Shown: piece after piece, positions 39,867 to 48,306 of the stretch
Layout of the letters: each line of letters starts with the position of its first letter
Numbering within the stretch: the first letter of the stretch is position 1
NCBI GenBank assembly: GCA_021811865.1
Contig: JAKAQB010000016.1
Coordinates: forward strand, 1-57,897
Direction: 5' to 3'
Source: Actinomycetes bacterium
Lineage (GTDB): Bacteria; Actinomycetota; Acidimicrobiia; Acidimicrobiales; Palsa-688
Length of the DNA: 57,897 nucleotides
The notes under the pieces: generated by a model
Databases searched by the model: none
The model's input: the letters and a program-made list of their open reading frames with translations, nothing else
Told to the model about the DNA's origin: nothing
Position numbers and translations under genes: made by a program

Positions 39867-40765
39867 GCCACGCGACGTGGACAACGAGCGTCGTCGAACT
39901 GGCGTCGGGCGAGCCCGACGAACTCGGTCATCTGGACGAGCAGTCCAAGCGCGACATCCGCCACGCCCTTCTCACCGCCGTCGCCGTCCCCGGCTACCAG
40001 GTGCCCTTCGCTAGCAAAGAGATGCCCGTCGCCCGAGGCTGGGGTTCGGGTGGCCTGCAGGTTACCCTTGCCGTGGTCGGCACCGAGGACGTGGTCAAGG
40101 TCATCGATCAAGGTGACGACGATGGGGTGAACGCCGCCAACCTTCGCCGCCTCATTGCCACGACCACGGGCACGGCCCACACGACCGACGCCCGCACGGC
40201 GACGATCATCCAGACTCGCCACCGGATTCCCGAGGATCGGCTGCGTCCAGGCCAGATCCTTGTGCTCCAGGTGCCGGTCCCCGAGCCCCTGCGGGGCGTC
40301 GAGCGAGATATGCGCGAGCTGTGCCGGATGCACGCCGAGGGCGATTACGCGCGCATGTGGGTGTCGCTCTACGAGGACGTGGTTCGACATGGTGTCATCA
40401 CCCGCACGACTGGCTACCCGGTCCTCGTCGGTGGTCGCTACGTGATGGCGACCACGCCCATCCCCCGCTTCGACGTGCCGAAGCTCCACGAGGCGCCGTT
40501 CCTGTCGCTGTTCGGGGCCGGCCGGGAGAAGCGGGTCTACGCGGTGCCGCCCCATACGAGCGTCGAGCCGCTGACCTTCGAGGACCTCCCCTTCGAGGTC
40601 GAACGCACCCCGGGGGCGGCCTGCCTTCTCTGCGGGGCGAAGGAGAGCTACCTCGTCGAGGTTCCCGAGCGGGACGGGTGGATCTGCAGCGACACCGCAT
40701 GGTGTGCGCGCCGCCGCGACGGCGACGAAGAGGCCGAGCTTGTCTCCGAGGCGCGGGATGCGTGA
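39863..40765 (+). CDS. phnJ: C-P lyase PhnJ (radical SAM)
   Basis: 300-residue iron-sulfur enzyme that cleaves the carbon-phosphorus bond of ribose-phosphonate, giving ribose cyclic phosphate and an alkane. Residues 20-60 read DELGHLDEQSKRDIRHALLT and VPGYQVPFASKEMPVARGWG. The cluster/thiyl cysteines are Cys254, Cys257, Cys275 and Cys281 in CLLCG ... ICSDTAWC, i.e. CX2CX17CX5C. From memory the Escherichia coli protein has CX2CX21CX5C, so the loop here is four residues shorter. ATGA overlap with phnI. Confidence 0.95.
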   Translation: MSHATWTTSVVELASGEPDELGHLDEQSKRDIRHALLTAVAVPGYQVPFASKEMPVARGWGSGGLQVTLAVVGTEDVVKVIDQGDDDGVNAANLRRLIATTTGTAHTTDARTATIIQTRHRIPEDRLRPGQILVLQVPVPEPLRGVERDMRELCRMHAEGDYARMWVSLYEDVVRHGVITRTTGYPVLVGGRYVMATTPIPRFDVPKLHEAPFLSLFGAGREKRVYAVPPHTSVEPLTFEDLPFEVERTPGAACLLCGAKESYLVEVPERDGWICSDTAWCARRRDGDEEAELVSEARDA

Positions 40766-41525
40766 TTGGACGTTGCGGCTCAACGGCCTGACCAAGCGCT
40801 TCGGTGCGGTCACGGCCTGCGAGGAGGTGGATCTCGAGGTGGCCGCCGGCGAGGCGCTCGGGATCATCGGCGAGTCCGGCTCGGGCAAGTCGACGGTGCT
40901 CCGCTGTATCGCCGGTGACCTGCCACCGACGAGCGGAAAGGCCCAGTTGAGGGTCGCCGGCGAAGCACTCCGCCTGTTCGATTTGAGCCCGACGGAACGG
41001 CGTCGCCTGCGTGTCAGTACGATCTCGGTGGTTCACCAGGACCCCGTAGACGGCCTCGACCTGCGACTGTCCGCCGGCGGCAACATCGCGGAGCGTCTCA
41101 CTGCAGCCGGCTGGCGCCACTTCGGCCGGATCCGGGCCCGTGCCGCCGAGCTGCTCGAGCAGGTCGAGGTCCCGCTCGGGCGCATGGACGACCCGGTTGG
41201 GACCTTCTCTGGCGGCATGCGCCAACGGGTGCAGCTGGCCAAGGCCGTCGCCAACGACCCGGCGCTGCTGCTGCTCGACGAGCCGACGACGGGGCTCGAC
41301 GCCTCGGTGGCAGCGGGCGTCCTCGACCTGATCCGCAGTCTGCTGGAGGAAAGCGGGGTGGCGAGCCTCGTGGTCAGCCACGACATGGGCGTCGTGTCGA
41401 TGCTTGCGTCGCGCGCCGTGGTGATGCACCACGGCCGAATCGTGGAGGCCGGCCTCACCGATCAGCTCCTTGAGGATCCCCACCACGCGTACAGTCAGTG
41501 GCTCGTTGCCGCGGCGAGGGGGTGA
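40758..41525 (+). CDS. phnK: C-P lyase accessory ABC ATPase PhnK
   Basis: 255-residue ABC-type ATPase that docks on the C-P lyase core and is not a transporter subunit. Walker A GESGSGKSTVLRC, signature FSGGMRQRVQLAKA, Walker B LLLLDEPTTGLD and H-loop VVSHD intact; PVDGLDLRLSAGGNIAERL follows the family. ATG 40758 lies 8 bases inside phnJ. Confidence 0.92.
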   Translation: MRDWTLRLNGLTKRFGAVTACEEVDLEVAAGEALGIIGESGSGKSTVLRCIAGDLPPTSGKAQLRVAGEALRLFDLSPTERRRLRVSTISVVHQDPVDGLDLRLSAGGNIAERLTAAGWRHFGRIRARAAELLEQVEVPLGRMDDPVGTFSGGMRQRVQLAKAVANDPALLLLDEPTTGLDASVAAGVLDLIRSLLEESGVASLVVSHDMGVVSMLASRAVVMHHGRIVEAGLTDQLLEDPHHAYSQWLVAAARG

Positions 41526-42295
41526 GCTCCGTGGTCGCCGCTCTCGTCGAGGCCGCTCCGGTTCTCGAAGTGCGCAACCTGTGCAAGCGCTTCACCATCC
41601 ATGCCCTTGGTCGCCAGGTCGAGGCCCTCGCTGGTGTCGATCTCGCCCTCTTCGCGGGCGAGCACGTCGCGCTCGTGGGCCCGAGCGGAGCGGGCAAGTC
41701 CACCTTGCTCAAGTGCATCTGGCGCAGCTGCCGGCCCTGCTCCGGGTCGGTCTGGCTGCGGCGGGCCGATGGCACCAGGGTCGACTTGGCAGCTGTTGAC
41801 GACCGCCAGATGGCCGAGCTGCGAGGCGAGGAGCTCGGCTATGTGAGCCAGTTTCTACGCGCCGAGCGGCGGCGCTCGGTCGGCGACCTCCTGCGTCGGG
41901 CGGCGCTGCGTCGGGGCTTTGTGGCGGAAGACGCGGCGCGGCTCGCCGAGGCCGCTCTCGAGCGTGTCGCTCTGGACCCTGCGCTGTGGGGTACCTACCC
42001 CGTGCTGCTCTCCGGTGGTGAGCAGCAGCGGGTCAACCTGGCGGTCGGCACGCTCTTGCCACCGGCCCTTCTCCTGCTCGACGAGCCGGTGGCCTCCCTC
42101 GACGCTCGCAGCCGCGACGCTGTCCTCGGCTTGATCAGAGACCTCGGCGGTTCGGGCGTTGCCGTTCTCAGCGTCTTTCACGATCTCAAGGCCGTGCGGA
42201 CTCTTGCCACCCGGGTCGTGGTCTTGGAAGGCGGTCGGGTCGTCGACGAGGGCCCGCCGGGGCGGGTGCTCGCGGAGCTGGCGGTGCGGTCATGA
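41522..42295 (+). CDS. phnL: C-P lyase accessory ABC ATPase PhnL
   Basis: 257-residue second ABC-type ATPase of the pathway. CKRFTIHALGRQVEALAGVDL at the start, Walker A GPSGAGKSTLLKC, YVSQFLRAERRRSVGDLL, signature LSGGEQQRVNLAVG and Walker B LLLLDEPVASLD. The stop-codon region overlaps the phosphatase gene by four bases; start GTG 41522 overlaps the phnK stop (GTGA). Confidence 0.92.
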   Translation: MSSVVAALVEAAPVLEVRNLCKRFTIHALGRQVEALAGVDLALFAGEHVALVGPSGAGKSTLLKCIWRSCRPCSGSVWLRRADGTRVDLAAVDDRQMAELRGEELGYVSQFLRAERRRSVGDLLRRAALRRGFVAEDAARLAEAALERVALDPALWGTYPVLLSGGEQQRVNLAVGTLLPPALLLLDEPVASLDARSRDAVLGLIRDLGGSGVAVLSVFHDLKAVRTLATRVVVLEGGRVVDEGPPGRVLAELAVRS

Positions 42296-43113
42296 CGGGC
42301 GGCGGGCTCCGCCATGAGGCGGCCGGGCAGGCCGATGCCGTGCTCTTCGCCGCCGCCAGCGCGGCGGCGGCGGCGTTCGACGACGCCTTCGACGGGCACT
42401 CGGGCGAGGAGCTCGCGAGCATCGTTGGCGTGGGCGGCGATGGCACGCCCACGTCCCGCCTCGACGAGATCGTCGACACCGCCGTGCTTGCGGCCGTCGA
42501 CGGATACGGCGTCAACGTGCTCTCCGAGGAGGTCGGCTGGGTTGACCGGGGCTCGGCCCTCACCTTGGTTGTCGATCCCGTGGACGGGACGGCGAACGCC
42601 TTGGCGGGCGTCCCCATTTCCACGTTCAGCGCCGCCCTTGTCTTGGACGGGCAGCCCATCGTCGCGCTCACCCGATGGCTCGAGACGGGTAAGGACTGGC
42701 TGGCGCGCACCGGGGAGCCGGCTGGAGCTCTGTGGCGGACGACGGGTCGACGGCGGCTCGACGGAGCGGCCATCTCGCTCCTTCGCCCCCAGGCCGCCAG
42801 CCGGGCCGCCTGGGGGGAGGTCGCCGAGCGGGCGGAGCGGGTGCGAGTCCTCAGTTGCTCCACGTTCGAGGCCATCTTGGTTTGCACCGGCGCGACCGAC
42901 GCCTTCGCAGATCTCGGTGCCGACGTCCACCGCTATGTCGACCTCGTCGCCGCCCAGCTCTACGCCGCGCTCGCGGGAGCGACCCTATGCGACGCGTTCG
43001 GCCGCCCCTTCGAGTTCGACGTCGACCTCACCCGCCGCTGGAGTGGTGTCGTTGCGGCAAGCGAGGACCTCGCCGCCGAGATCGTGGAGACCGTCAGCAG
43101 GAGGATGTCATGA
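42292..43113 (+). CDS. inositol-monophosphatase-family phosphatase in the phn operon
   Basis: 273-residue Mg-dependent phosphatase-fold protein. Metal motifs are SEEVGW (residues ~79-84) and VDPVDGTANALAG (~96-108), the IMPase/FBPase/CysQ pattern. The C-terminal signature WDxAAG is replaced by DVHRYVDLVAAQ. Sits between phnL and phnM with 4-base overlaps on both sides, so it is a full member of the operon. Inference: it may act on a C-P lyase product (ribose cyclic or bis-phosphate), standing in for phnP and/or phnN, which are absent. Confidence 0.85.
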   Translation: MTGGGLRHEAAGQADAVLFAAASAAAAAFDDAFDGHSGEELASIVGVGGDGTPTSRLDEIVDTAVLAAVDGYGVNVLSEEVGWVDRGSALTLVVDPVDGTANALAGVPISTFSAALVLDGQPIVALTRWLETGKDWLARTGEPAGALWRTTGRRRLDGAAISLLRPQAASRAAWGEVAERAERVRVLSCSTFEAILVCTGATDAFADLGADVHRYVDLVAAQLYAALAGATLCDAFGRPFEFDVDLTRRWSGVVAASEDLAAEIVETVSRRMS

Positions 43114-44276
43114 GCGTGCAACTCTTAAGCAACGTGCAGGCCGTCGCCCCTTCTGGCGTCATCGAGGATGCCACCGTGGCGGTGGAGGACGGCGTCATCG
43201 TCGGCGTCGAGGAGCGCCGCAGCTACTTGGGGGCGGAGGACGGCGGGGGCGCCTACTGCCTGCCGGGCCTCATCGACTCGCACTGCGACGCCATCGAGCG
43301 GGAGATCTCGCCGCGACCGACGGCGGTGTTCGACTTCGACTTCGCACTCCGCTCGCTCGAGCAGCGCTTCCTCGGGGCGGGGATCACCACCGCGTACCAC
43401 GGGGTGCGCTATGCCGACGAGGGCACCACCATGCGCGCGCTTCCCTTCGCCTCGCGCCTGGTCGAGGCCATCATCGAGCGACGCAAGGAGCACCCTCGTC
43501 TCGACCACCGCATCCTCCACCGCGTCCCGGTGCGCGCCTCCGGCGCGATGGAGCGCGCCCGCGCCTGCCTGCTCGGCAGCGACGACGGACGCTACCCCCA
43601 GCTCCTGTCGTTCGAGGACCACACGCCGGGGCGGGGGCAGTACCGGGATCTCGCGGCATACAAGGCCGCACTACGCGAGAGCCGGGCGGCAAGCGACGCC
43701 GAGGTGGCTGACGAGCTGGCCCGTCGGCTCGAGGAGAGCCGAGTCACCGAGCCGGTGCGGCTCGCCAACCTGGCCCTCGTTCGCGAACTGGCCGCCTCGG
43801 GGTTGGCGCGGGTGCTCGCGCACGACTGCGTCGACGACGTCGAACTCGACACGGCCTGTGCATGGGGTGCGTCGGTCGCCGAGTTCCCCGTGACGCTCGA
43901 TGCCGCCCGTCATGCCCGCAGCCAGGGCGTGCCGGTGGTGCTCGGCGCCCCAAACGTCCTCCTCGGCGGCTCCCATTCCGGCAACGTCGCCGCCGAGGCG
44001 GTCATCCGGGCGGGGTTGTGCACCGGCCTCGCATCAGACTATCTGCCCTCGAGTCTCCTTGCCGCCGCCTTCGACCTCGCCGGTCGCGGCGTCGTCGCGC
44101 TGCACGAAGCCGTTCGGCTCGTCACGGCCGGCCCGGCGGAGGTCGCCGGAGAGCCGGGCCGGGGCGTGCTCGAGCCCGGTGCCGACGCCGATCTGATCCT
44201 CGTCGTCCAGCAGGGACGATGGCCGCTCGTCCGATCCGTTCTGGCGACGAGAGCGGACCGGGCCCCAGTTCCCTGA
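43110..44276 (+). CDS. phnM: PhnM, triphosphoribosyl-phosphonate diphosphohydrolase
   Basis: 388-residue amidohydrolase-fold enzyme removing pyrophosphate from ribose-triphosphate phosphonate before C-P cleavage. CLPGLIDSHCDAIEREISPRP is the N-terminal metal site, GAGITTAYHGVRYADEG and FEDHTPGRGQY follow, and GLCTGLASDYLPSSLLAAAF ends with the catalytic Asp (SDY). ATG 43110 overlaps the phosphatase stop (ATGA) and has GGAGG just upstream. Confidence 0.93.
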   Translation: MSVQLLSNVQAVAPSGVIEDATVAVEDGVIVGVEERRSYLGAEDGGGAYCLPGLIDSHCDAIEREISPRPTAVFDFDFALRSLEQRFLGAGITTAYHGVRYADEGTTMRALPFASRLVEAIIERRKEHPRLDHRILHRVPVRASGAMERARACLLGSDDGRYPQLLSFEDHTPGRGQYRDLAAYKAALRESRAASDAEVADELARRLEESRVTEPVRLANLALVRELAASGLARVLAHDCVDDVELDTACAWGASVAEFPVTLDAARHARSQGVPVVLGAPNVLLGGSHSGNVAAEAVIRAGLCTGLASDYLPSSLLAAAFDLAGRGVVALHEAVRLVTAGPAEVAGEPGRGVLEPGADADLILVVQQGRWPLVRSVLATRADRAPVP

Positions 44277-44333
44277 ACGGGCCGGCGGCACGCAGCGAGT
44301 CGGCGCCCGTCCAACCTCGAGGAGGAGTCGTTG

Positions 44334-44900
44334 ATGACCGCCGTTCCTGCCATGGCCCGCTCCGTCGAGGACGTGGTCAACCTCCTCTGCCAGCACGCCG
44401 ACGTTCCGGCCGAGGGCGAAGCGCCAGCCCTGAGTGGCCTTGACCACGGGCTCCAGTGCGCCAATGTTCTGCGAGCCGAGCGGCCTGACGACGCCGAGCT
44501 GCAGGTCGCCGGGTTGGTTCACGACATCGGTCACCTGCTCACCCCCGGGGCGCCAGCAGAGCACGGGCGAACGGGCGGTGACTGGCTTCGACGACTGCTT
44601 GGCGAGCGCGTCGCCGCCCTCGTCGAGCTGCACGTCGACGCCAAGCGCTACCTCGTTGCCGTCGAGCCCGGCTATCGGTCCCGGTTGTCAGTCGACAGCA
44701 TCTTCACCCTCGTCGCCCAAGGCGGGGCACTGTCGCCTTTCGAAGCCGCGGCCTTCGAGCGCCGGGCCCACTCCGCCGATGCCCTCGTCCTTCGAGTGGC
44801 TGATGAAGCCGCAAAGATCCCCGGCCTCGAGGTGCCTGGCCTCAACGCGTGGACGCCGCTCCTCCATAGCGTTGCCGACCATCGCCAGGGCTCGGGCTGA
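44334..44900 (+). CDS. HD-domain diiron oxygenase (PhnZ/TmpB-like)
   Basis: 188-residue HD-fold protein. The ligand set of the mixed-valent diiron oxygenases PhnZ, TmpB and myo-inositol oxygenase is present: His38 (LDHGLQC), His63-Asp64 (GLVHDIGHLL), His77 (AEHGRTGGDWL), His100 (ELHVDAKRYL) and Asp157 (RVADEAAK). LVAQGGALSPFEAAAFE is typical of the PhnZ/TmpB branch, which oxidatively cleaves alpha-hydroxyphosphonates. It follows phnM by 57 bases with its own strong GGAGGAG site, so may have separate control. The usual 2-oxoglutarate hydroxylase partner (PhnY/TmpA) is not in the window. Start ATG 44334; a TTG lies one codon upstream. Confidence 0.85.
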   Translation: MTAVPAMARSVEDVVNLLCQHADVPAEGEAPALSGLDHGLQCANVLRAERPDDAELQVAGLVHDIGHLLTPGAPAEHGRTGGDWLRRLLGERVAALVELHVDAKRYLVAVEPGYRSRLSVDSIFTLVAQGGALSPFEAAAFERRAHSADALVLRVADEAAKIPGLEVPGLNAWTPLLHSVADHRQGSG

Positions 44901-45428
44901 GCGGGCGGGCTTTCAGAAAACTCCCTTGTTCTAACACCGGGACCGGGACGCCACCCAGAAATCGATACTTGACGGGTCGGTGACCACAGCTACCGTAAGC
45001 GCCCTGGGCAGAGACCGCCGAGATCATAGAGACCGCCGGGATCATGTTGGCCCGATAGCGAGCTGCGGTGGTCTTCACGATCCGGGTCTGACCAACGACC
45101 CCCCACGTCGTGGCGGAGTGGAGCTCCGAGCGCAGCGACGCTCCGTCTTCGAACAACACCACGGCTCCCGACCTTGGCCGCCAGGGAGGCCCGCCAACCA
45201 CAAGCTGCGCTCCCGGTAGAACCGCTCGCTGCGCTCTGCAGACATGGACGGTTGCTACAAGTGCAGCGCTCCCACGGCAACCCCTCCGCCGACCAGTCGC
45301 CGGCGGGCCGTGGGACAGGGATGCCACCGCCGTCCACCGCACCGCCGCCCGTCCGGATGAGGTTTCCTTCGTCGAGGAGCGCTGAGCACCGCGCGTCCGG
45401 GCAGCTGCCTCCACTGCGGCTTACGACC
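44901..45428. other. intergenic region right of the phosphonate operon
   Basis: About 530 bases without a supportable gene. Minus frames at 45000-45200 contain short runs (MIPAVSMISAVSAQG) without a domain or ribosome site. Probably the tail of the decayed gene at 45429-45800 plus eroded DNA; marks the right end of the accessory region. Confidence 0.45.
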
Positions 45429-45783
45429 GGGTGACAGACCGGGCGCCGAGGAGCTGCAGGAGTGTCCTGACACCTCTTGTCGCCTGCCAGAGCTCGCGCT
45501 TGCAGGGCCGGAGAGGCGCAGGAGTGGGTCACCGCTGGCGCCGGTGAAGTCGGGCAGTGGTCGGGGAACACGCCCAGAAGGAACAGGGCGAGGTCGCCGA
45601 GACGGCGGTAGGCCCCGGCCGCTCCGTTGGCAGGACGGCGTGCAACTGTTCGGCGGGGCAAATGGGATCGAGCTCGCTGAACCGGCGGCGACGCCACCCA
45701 CGAGTCGTGCGGCTCCAGGTCACCCCGCTTGCCACCCCCCTGTACGAAGACAGCAGATCGACCAGGAACACCCCCGGGGAACG
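45429..45783 (-). pseudogene. decayed gene of unknown function
   Basis: Minus strand carries protein-like sequence over shifting frames: GVFLVDLLSSYRGVASGVTW, then TRGWRRRRFSELDPICPAEQ and LPTERPG, then in the next frame YRRLGDLALFLLGVFPDH, and further on LLQLLGAR before a stop. Frameshift near 45615 and at least one more. The order suggests a soluble actinobacterial protein I have no name for. No start region is recognisable. It lies just downstream of the methyltransferase gene on the same strand. Confidence 0.55.
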
Positions 45784-45833
45784 CCTCGGGCCAGAGCGGC
45801 ACCGACATCGGGCCGCCCAACGATCGCCAGGAC

Positions 45834-47090
45834 TCACCTGCTGCGCAGGAGGTGGAGCATCGCATGACCGAGAGGAACGCTCAGCGCATCCGCCCCGCCG
45901 GGCCCCGCCGCCAACGCCCCCGCCGGCGGGGGCGTATCGACCCACACCGCCATGCGGAAGTCCTGGAGCAGCGGTCGACCGGCGGCGTCCCACCCTCGGG
46001 CGGCGCCGGCAAGGCGCTTGGCCAGTGACGCGGCGCTGCGGGCCGGACCCCATCCGTGGGCGATGAGCTCGCCCCCCTGCCGGTCCAGCAACGCGACGCT
46101 GGCGTTGACGGCAAGTCCGCACGTCATCGCAAGACCAGAGCGCCGTACGAGTGCCGGCAGGCCGTAGGCGCGCGCAGCGCCACCACGCGCCAGGAGGGTC
46201 ACCGCGGCCGGCTCCCGCAGGCCCAGCCACAGGCCGAGCCCGTCGCTGGCCTCGCCATTGGTGGCCGCGACGTCTGTAGGCACCACGGTCCCCGGCGTCA
46301 CGGCCGCCTGGGCGAACGCCGCGCGGAGCCCAGCGCCGTCGAGCGCCGCGGAGGCCCGTGCCACCTCGAGGACGACCTCGCCGGTGTCGTCCATCGCCAC
46401 GGTGCGCTCCTCGACCGCCAGTGAGCCCCTGAGCCGCACGAACCGGCAGCCCACGGCTGAGTCGGACACGAGCGTAGCGGTCGAGGCCGCGGCGAGCGGC
46501 TCGACGAAAGCGACCGACGCCTGCACCCCCCGCAGGCCGAGGGGCACCACCAGCCGGCCATCAGGCACCAGCTGAGAGACCCAAGCCGGCGACAGGTCGT
46601 CGGCACCGACGGTGAGGACGATCCGGTCGTACGGAGCACCAGGCGGCCAACCCTCGGCGCCGTCCGCCTGGACGACCTCGACGCCGTCGACGCCGGCAGC
46701 CGCCAGGTTGCGGCGAGCCGCGTCGACGATGTCCGCGTCGATGTCGACGGTGACCACCGTTCCGGTTGGGCCGACGAGGTGCCGGAGGAGGGCGGCGTTG
46801 TATCCAGTCCCGGCACCGATCTCGAGCACCCGCTGCCCCGGCTCGGGCCGTAGCTGTCCGAGCATGGTGGCGATCATCGTAGGCTGAGAGCAGGAGCTGA
46901 CAGCCCGGCCGGCGGCGTCGGACTTGGTTACCACGGCTTTGTCGGCGTAGGCCGCCGCCGTCGACACCAGCGGCAGGAAGACGTGCCTCGGCACCGTCCC
47001 GAGGGCCTCTGCGACCGCCCTCTGCCTGACCACCCCCCGGCGCACCAGGGCATCCACCAGGCGGTGCCGGGCGATGGTGGGGTCCGTCAC
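45834..47090 (-). CDS. protein-L-isoaspartate O-methyltransferase, C-terminally extended
   Basis: 418-residue SAM enzyme. The N-terminal half (residues 1-~205) is a complete PCMT domain: VPRHVFLPL, SSCSQPTMIATML, SAM motif VLEIGAGTGYNAALL, and YDRIVLTVGADDL with RLVVPLG. PCMT repairs isoaspartyl damage, but long actinobacterial versions also modify peptides. The remaining ~200 residues are an additional domain with Gly/Ala-rich strands and a helical end (AHGWGPARSAASLAKRLAG), absent from ordinary ~210-residue repair enzymes. GTG 47090 has a GGAGAG site. Confidence 0.85.
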   Translation of the reverse strand: MTDPTIARHRLVDALVRRGVVRQRAVAEALGTVPRHVFLPLVSTAAAYADKAVVTKSDAAGRAVSSCSQPTMIATMLGQLRPEPGQRVLEIGAGTGYNAALLRHLVGPTGTVVTVDIDADIVDAARRNLAAAGVDGVEVVQADGAEGWPPGAPYDRIVLTVGADDLSPAWVSQLVPDGRLVVPLGLRGVQASVAFVEPLAAASTATLVSDSAVGCRFVRLRGSLAVEERTVAMDDTGEVVLEVARASAALDGAGLRAAFAQAAVTPGTVVPTDVAATNGEASDGLGLWLGLREPAAVTLLARGGAARAYGLPALVRRSGLAMTCGLAVNASVALLDRQGGELIAHGWGPARSAASLAKRLAGAARGWDAAGRPLLQDFRMAVWVDTPPPAGALAAGPGGADALSVPLGHAMLHLLRSR

Positions 47091-47325
47091 CTCTCCAGTC
47101 TCGTCCTTGCAGCCGGGCGGTGCCGGGATCCCCCGCCGGAAGGTTGATGTCGCCTTCGGAGGTAGGTGCGGGCTGGCCACCTGTGCGGGCCAGGTGGCCA
47201 GGCGCGGCGTCGAGGTCGAGGTCGGTGCATTCGGGCCCAAAGTGGCGCTCGAATCCCCCGGTGGCCCCGAACGCACCGAGCCGCCGGCAACCACGACCCC
47301 CCGCCGGCGGTGCCATAGTCGTACG

Positions 47326-48180
47326 GTGGCAGCCGGACCCCTTGTCACGCCGGACTGGCGCTGCCCTGTCTGCCGCAGCCTGTTGTCCCTCTCGAGCGAC
47401 CGGCGGGTGTGGTCCTGCGACGCCGGCCACGACTTCGACGTGGCGCGCGAGGGCTACGTCAACCTGCTCGTCGCCGGCCAGCGCCGCAGCCGCCGGCCCG
47501 GCGACAGCCCGGAGATGGTCCGGGCACGCCGGCGGTTCCTGGCCACGGGGCGCTACGACGCGCTGTCGGAGGCCGTGGCGGCCGCAGCGGCGAACGCCAT
47601 CGGAGCCACCCACCCGGCGGCGGTCCTCGACGTCGGTTGCGGCGAGGGCCGCCACACCCGGGCGCTGCGGGCCGACGTGGTGCTCGGCATCGACGTGTCG
47701 AAGGTGGCTGTCGCCGCAGCCGCCCGCTCCCACCCGGCGGGCCGGTACGCAGTGGCGAGCGGCGCCGACGTGCCCCTCGCCGACGCCTCGGTCGACGCCG
47801 CGGTGGTCGTCTTCGGTCCGGCAGTGCCGGGGGAGCTCGCCCGAGTCGTCCGCTCCGGTGGGGCTGTGGTCGCCGCCCACCCAGGACCCTCCCACCTGCA
47901 GGAGCTGCGGGCGCTCGTCTACTCCGAGCCGCACCCACATGAGGTGAAGCCTCCCCTGCGCGGCTTGGCGGCCAGGTTCGAGCAACTCGACGCTGTGGCG
48001 GTGAGCTTCCCCGTGGAGGTGGTCGACCGGGACATCCTCTCCGATCTGTTCACCATGACCCCGTACCGCTGGCACGCCCCGCCCGACATTGATCGGCGCC
48101 TCAACGAGGCGACGGCGCGGCCGTTCACGACCGTCGCCGACGTGCGGGTCACGAGCTACCGCCGCCTTCCGGCGCCCTGA
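47326..48180 (+). CDS. rlmA: 23S rRNA (guanine-N1) methyltransferase, RlmA/TlrB type
   Basis: 284-residue SAM enzyme. The N-terminal zinc knuckle is CPVC...WSCDAGHDFDVAREGYVNLL, exactly the RlmA/TlrB layout; RRPGDSPEMVRARRRFLATGRYD follows, and SAM motif VLDVGCGEGRHTRAL starts the Rossmann fold. Family members methylate G745 or G748 of 23S rRNA; the latter gives tylosin/mycinamicin resistance, so substrate base cannot be decided by eye. GTG 47326 with no leader ribosome site; possibly leaderless. Confidence 0.88.
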   Translation: MAAGPLVTPDWRCPVCRSLLSLSSDRRVWSCDAGHDFDVAREGYVNLLVAGQRRSRRPGDSPEMVRARRRFLATGRYDALSEAVAAAAANAIGATHPAAVLDVGCGEGRHTRALRADVVLGIDVSKVAVAAAARSHPAGRYAVASGADVPLADASVDAAVVVFGPAVPGELARVVRSGGAVVAAHPGPSHLQELRALVYSEPHPHEVKPPLRGLAARFEQLDAVAVSFPVEVVDRDILSDLFTMTPYRWHAPPDIDRRLNEATARPFTTVADVRVTSYRRLPAP

Positions 48181-48306
48181 CGGCAGCGGCGCCGGGGTGG
48201 CACGACCCGGCAGCCGGCGGCCGCTTCCAACTGGTGGCGCCCGACGCCGTCGGACGCACCGCTGCGCAGCGCTTCCGTGCTCTACCCGGCAGTAGGGTGC
48301 GGAGCC

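Noticed and set aside
45529..46230. 233-codon minus-strand frame as one gene
   Set aside because: It joins an out-of-frame shadow of the methyltransferase with part of the decayed gene; the homologous segments continue in another frame.
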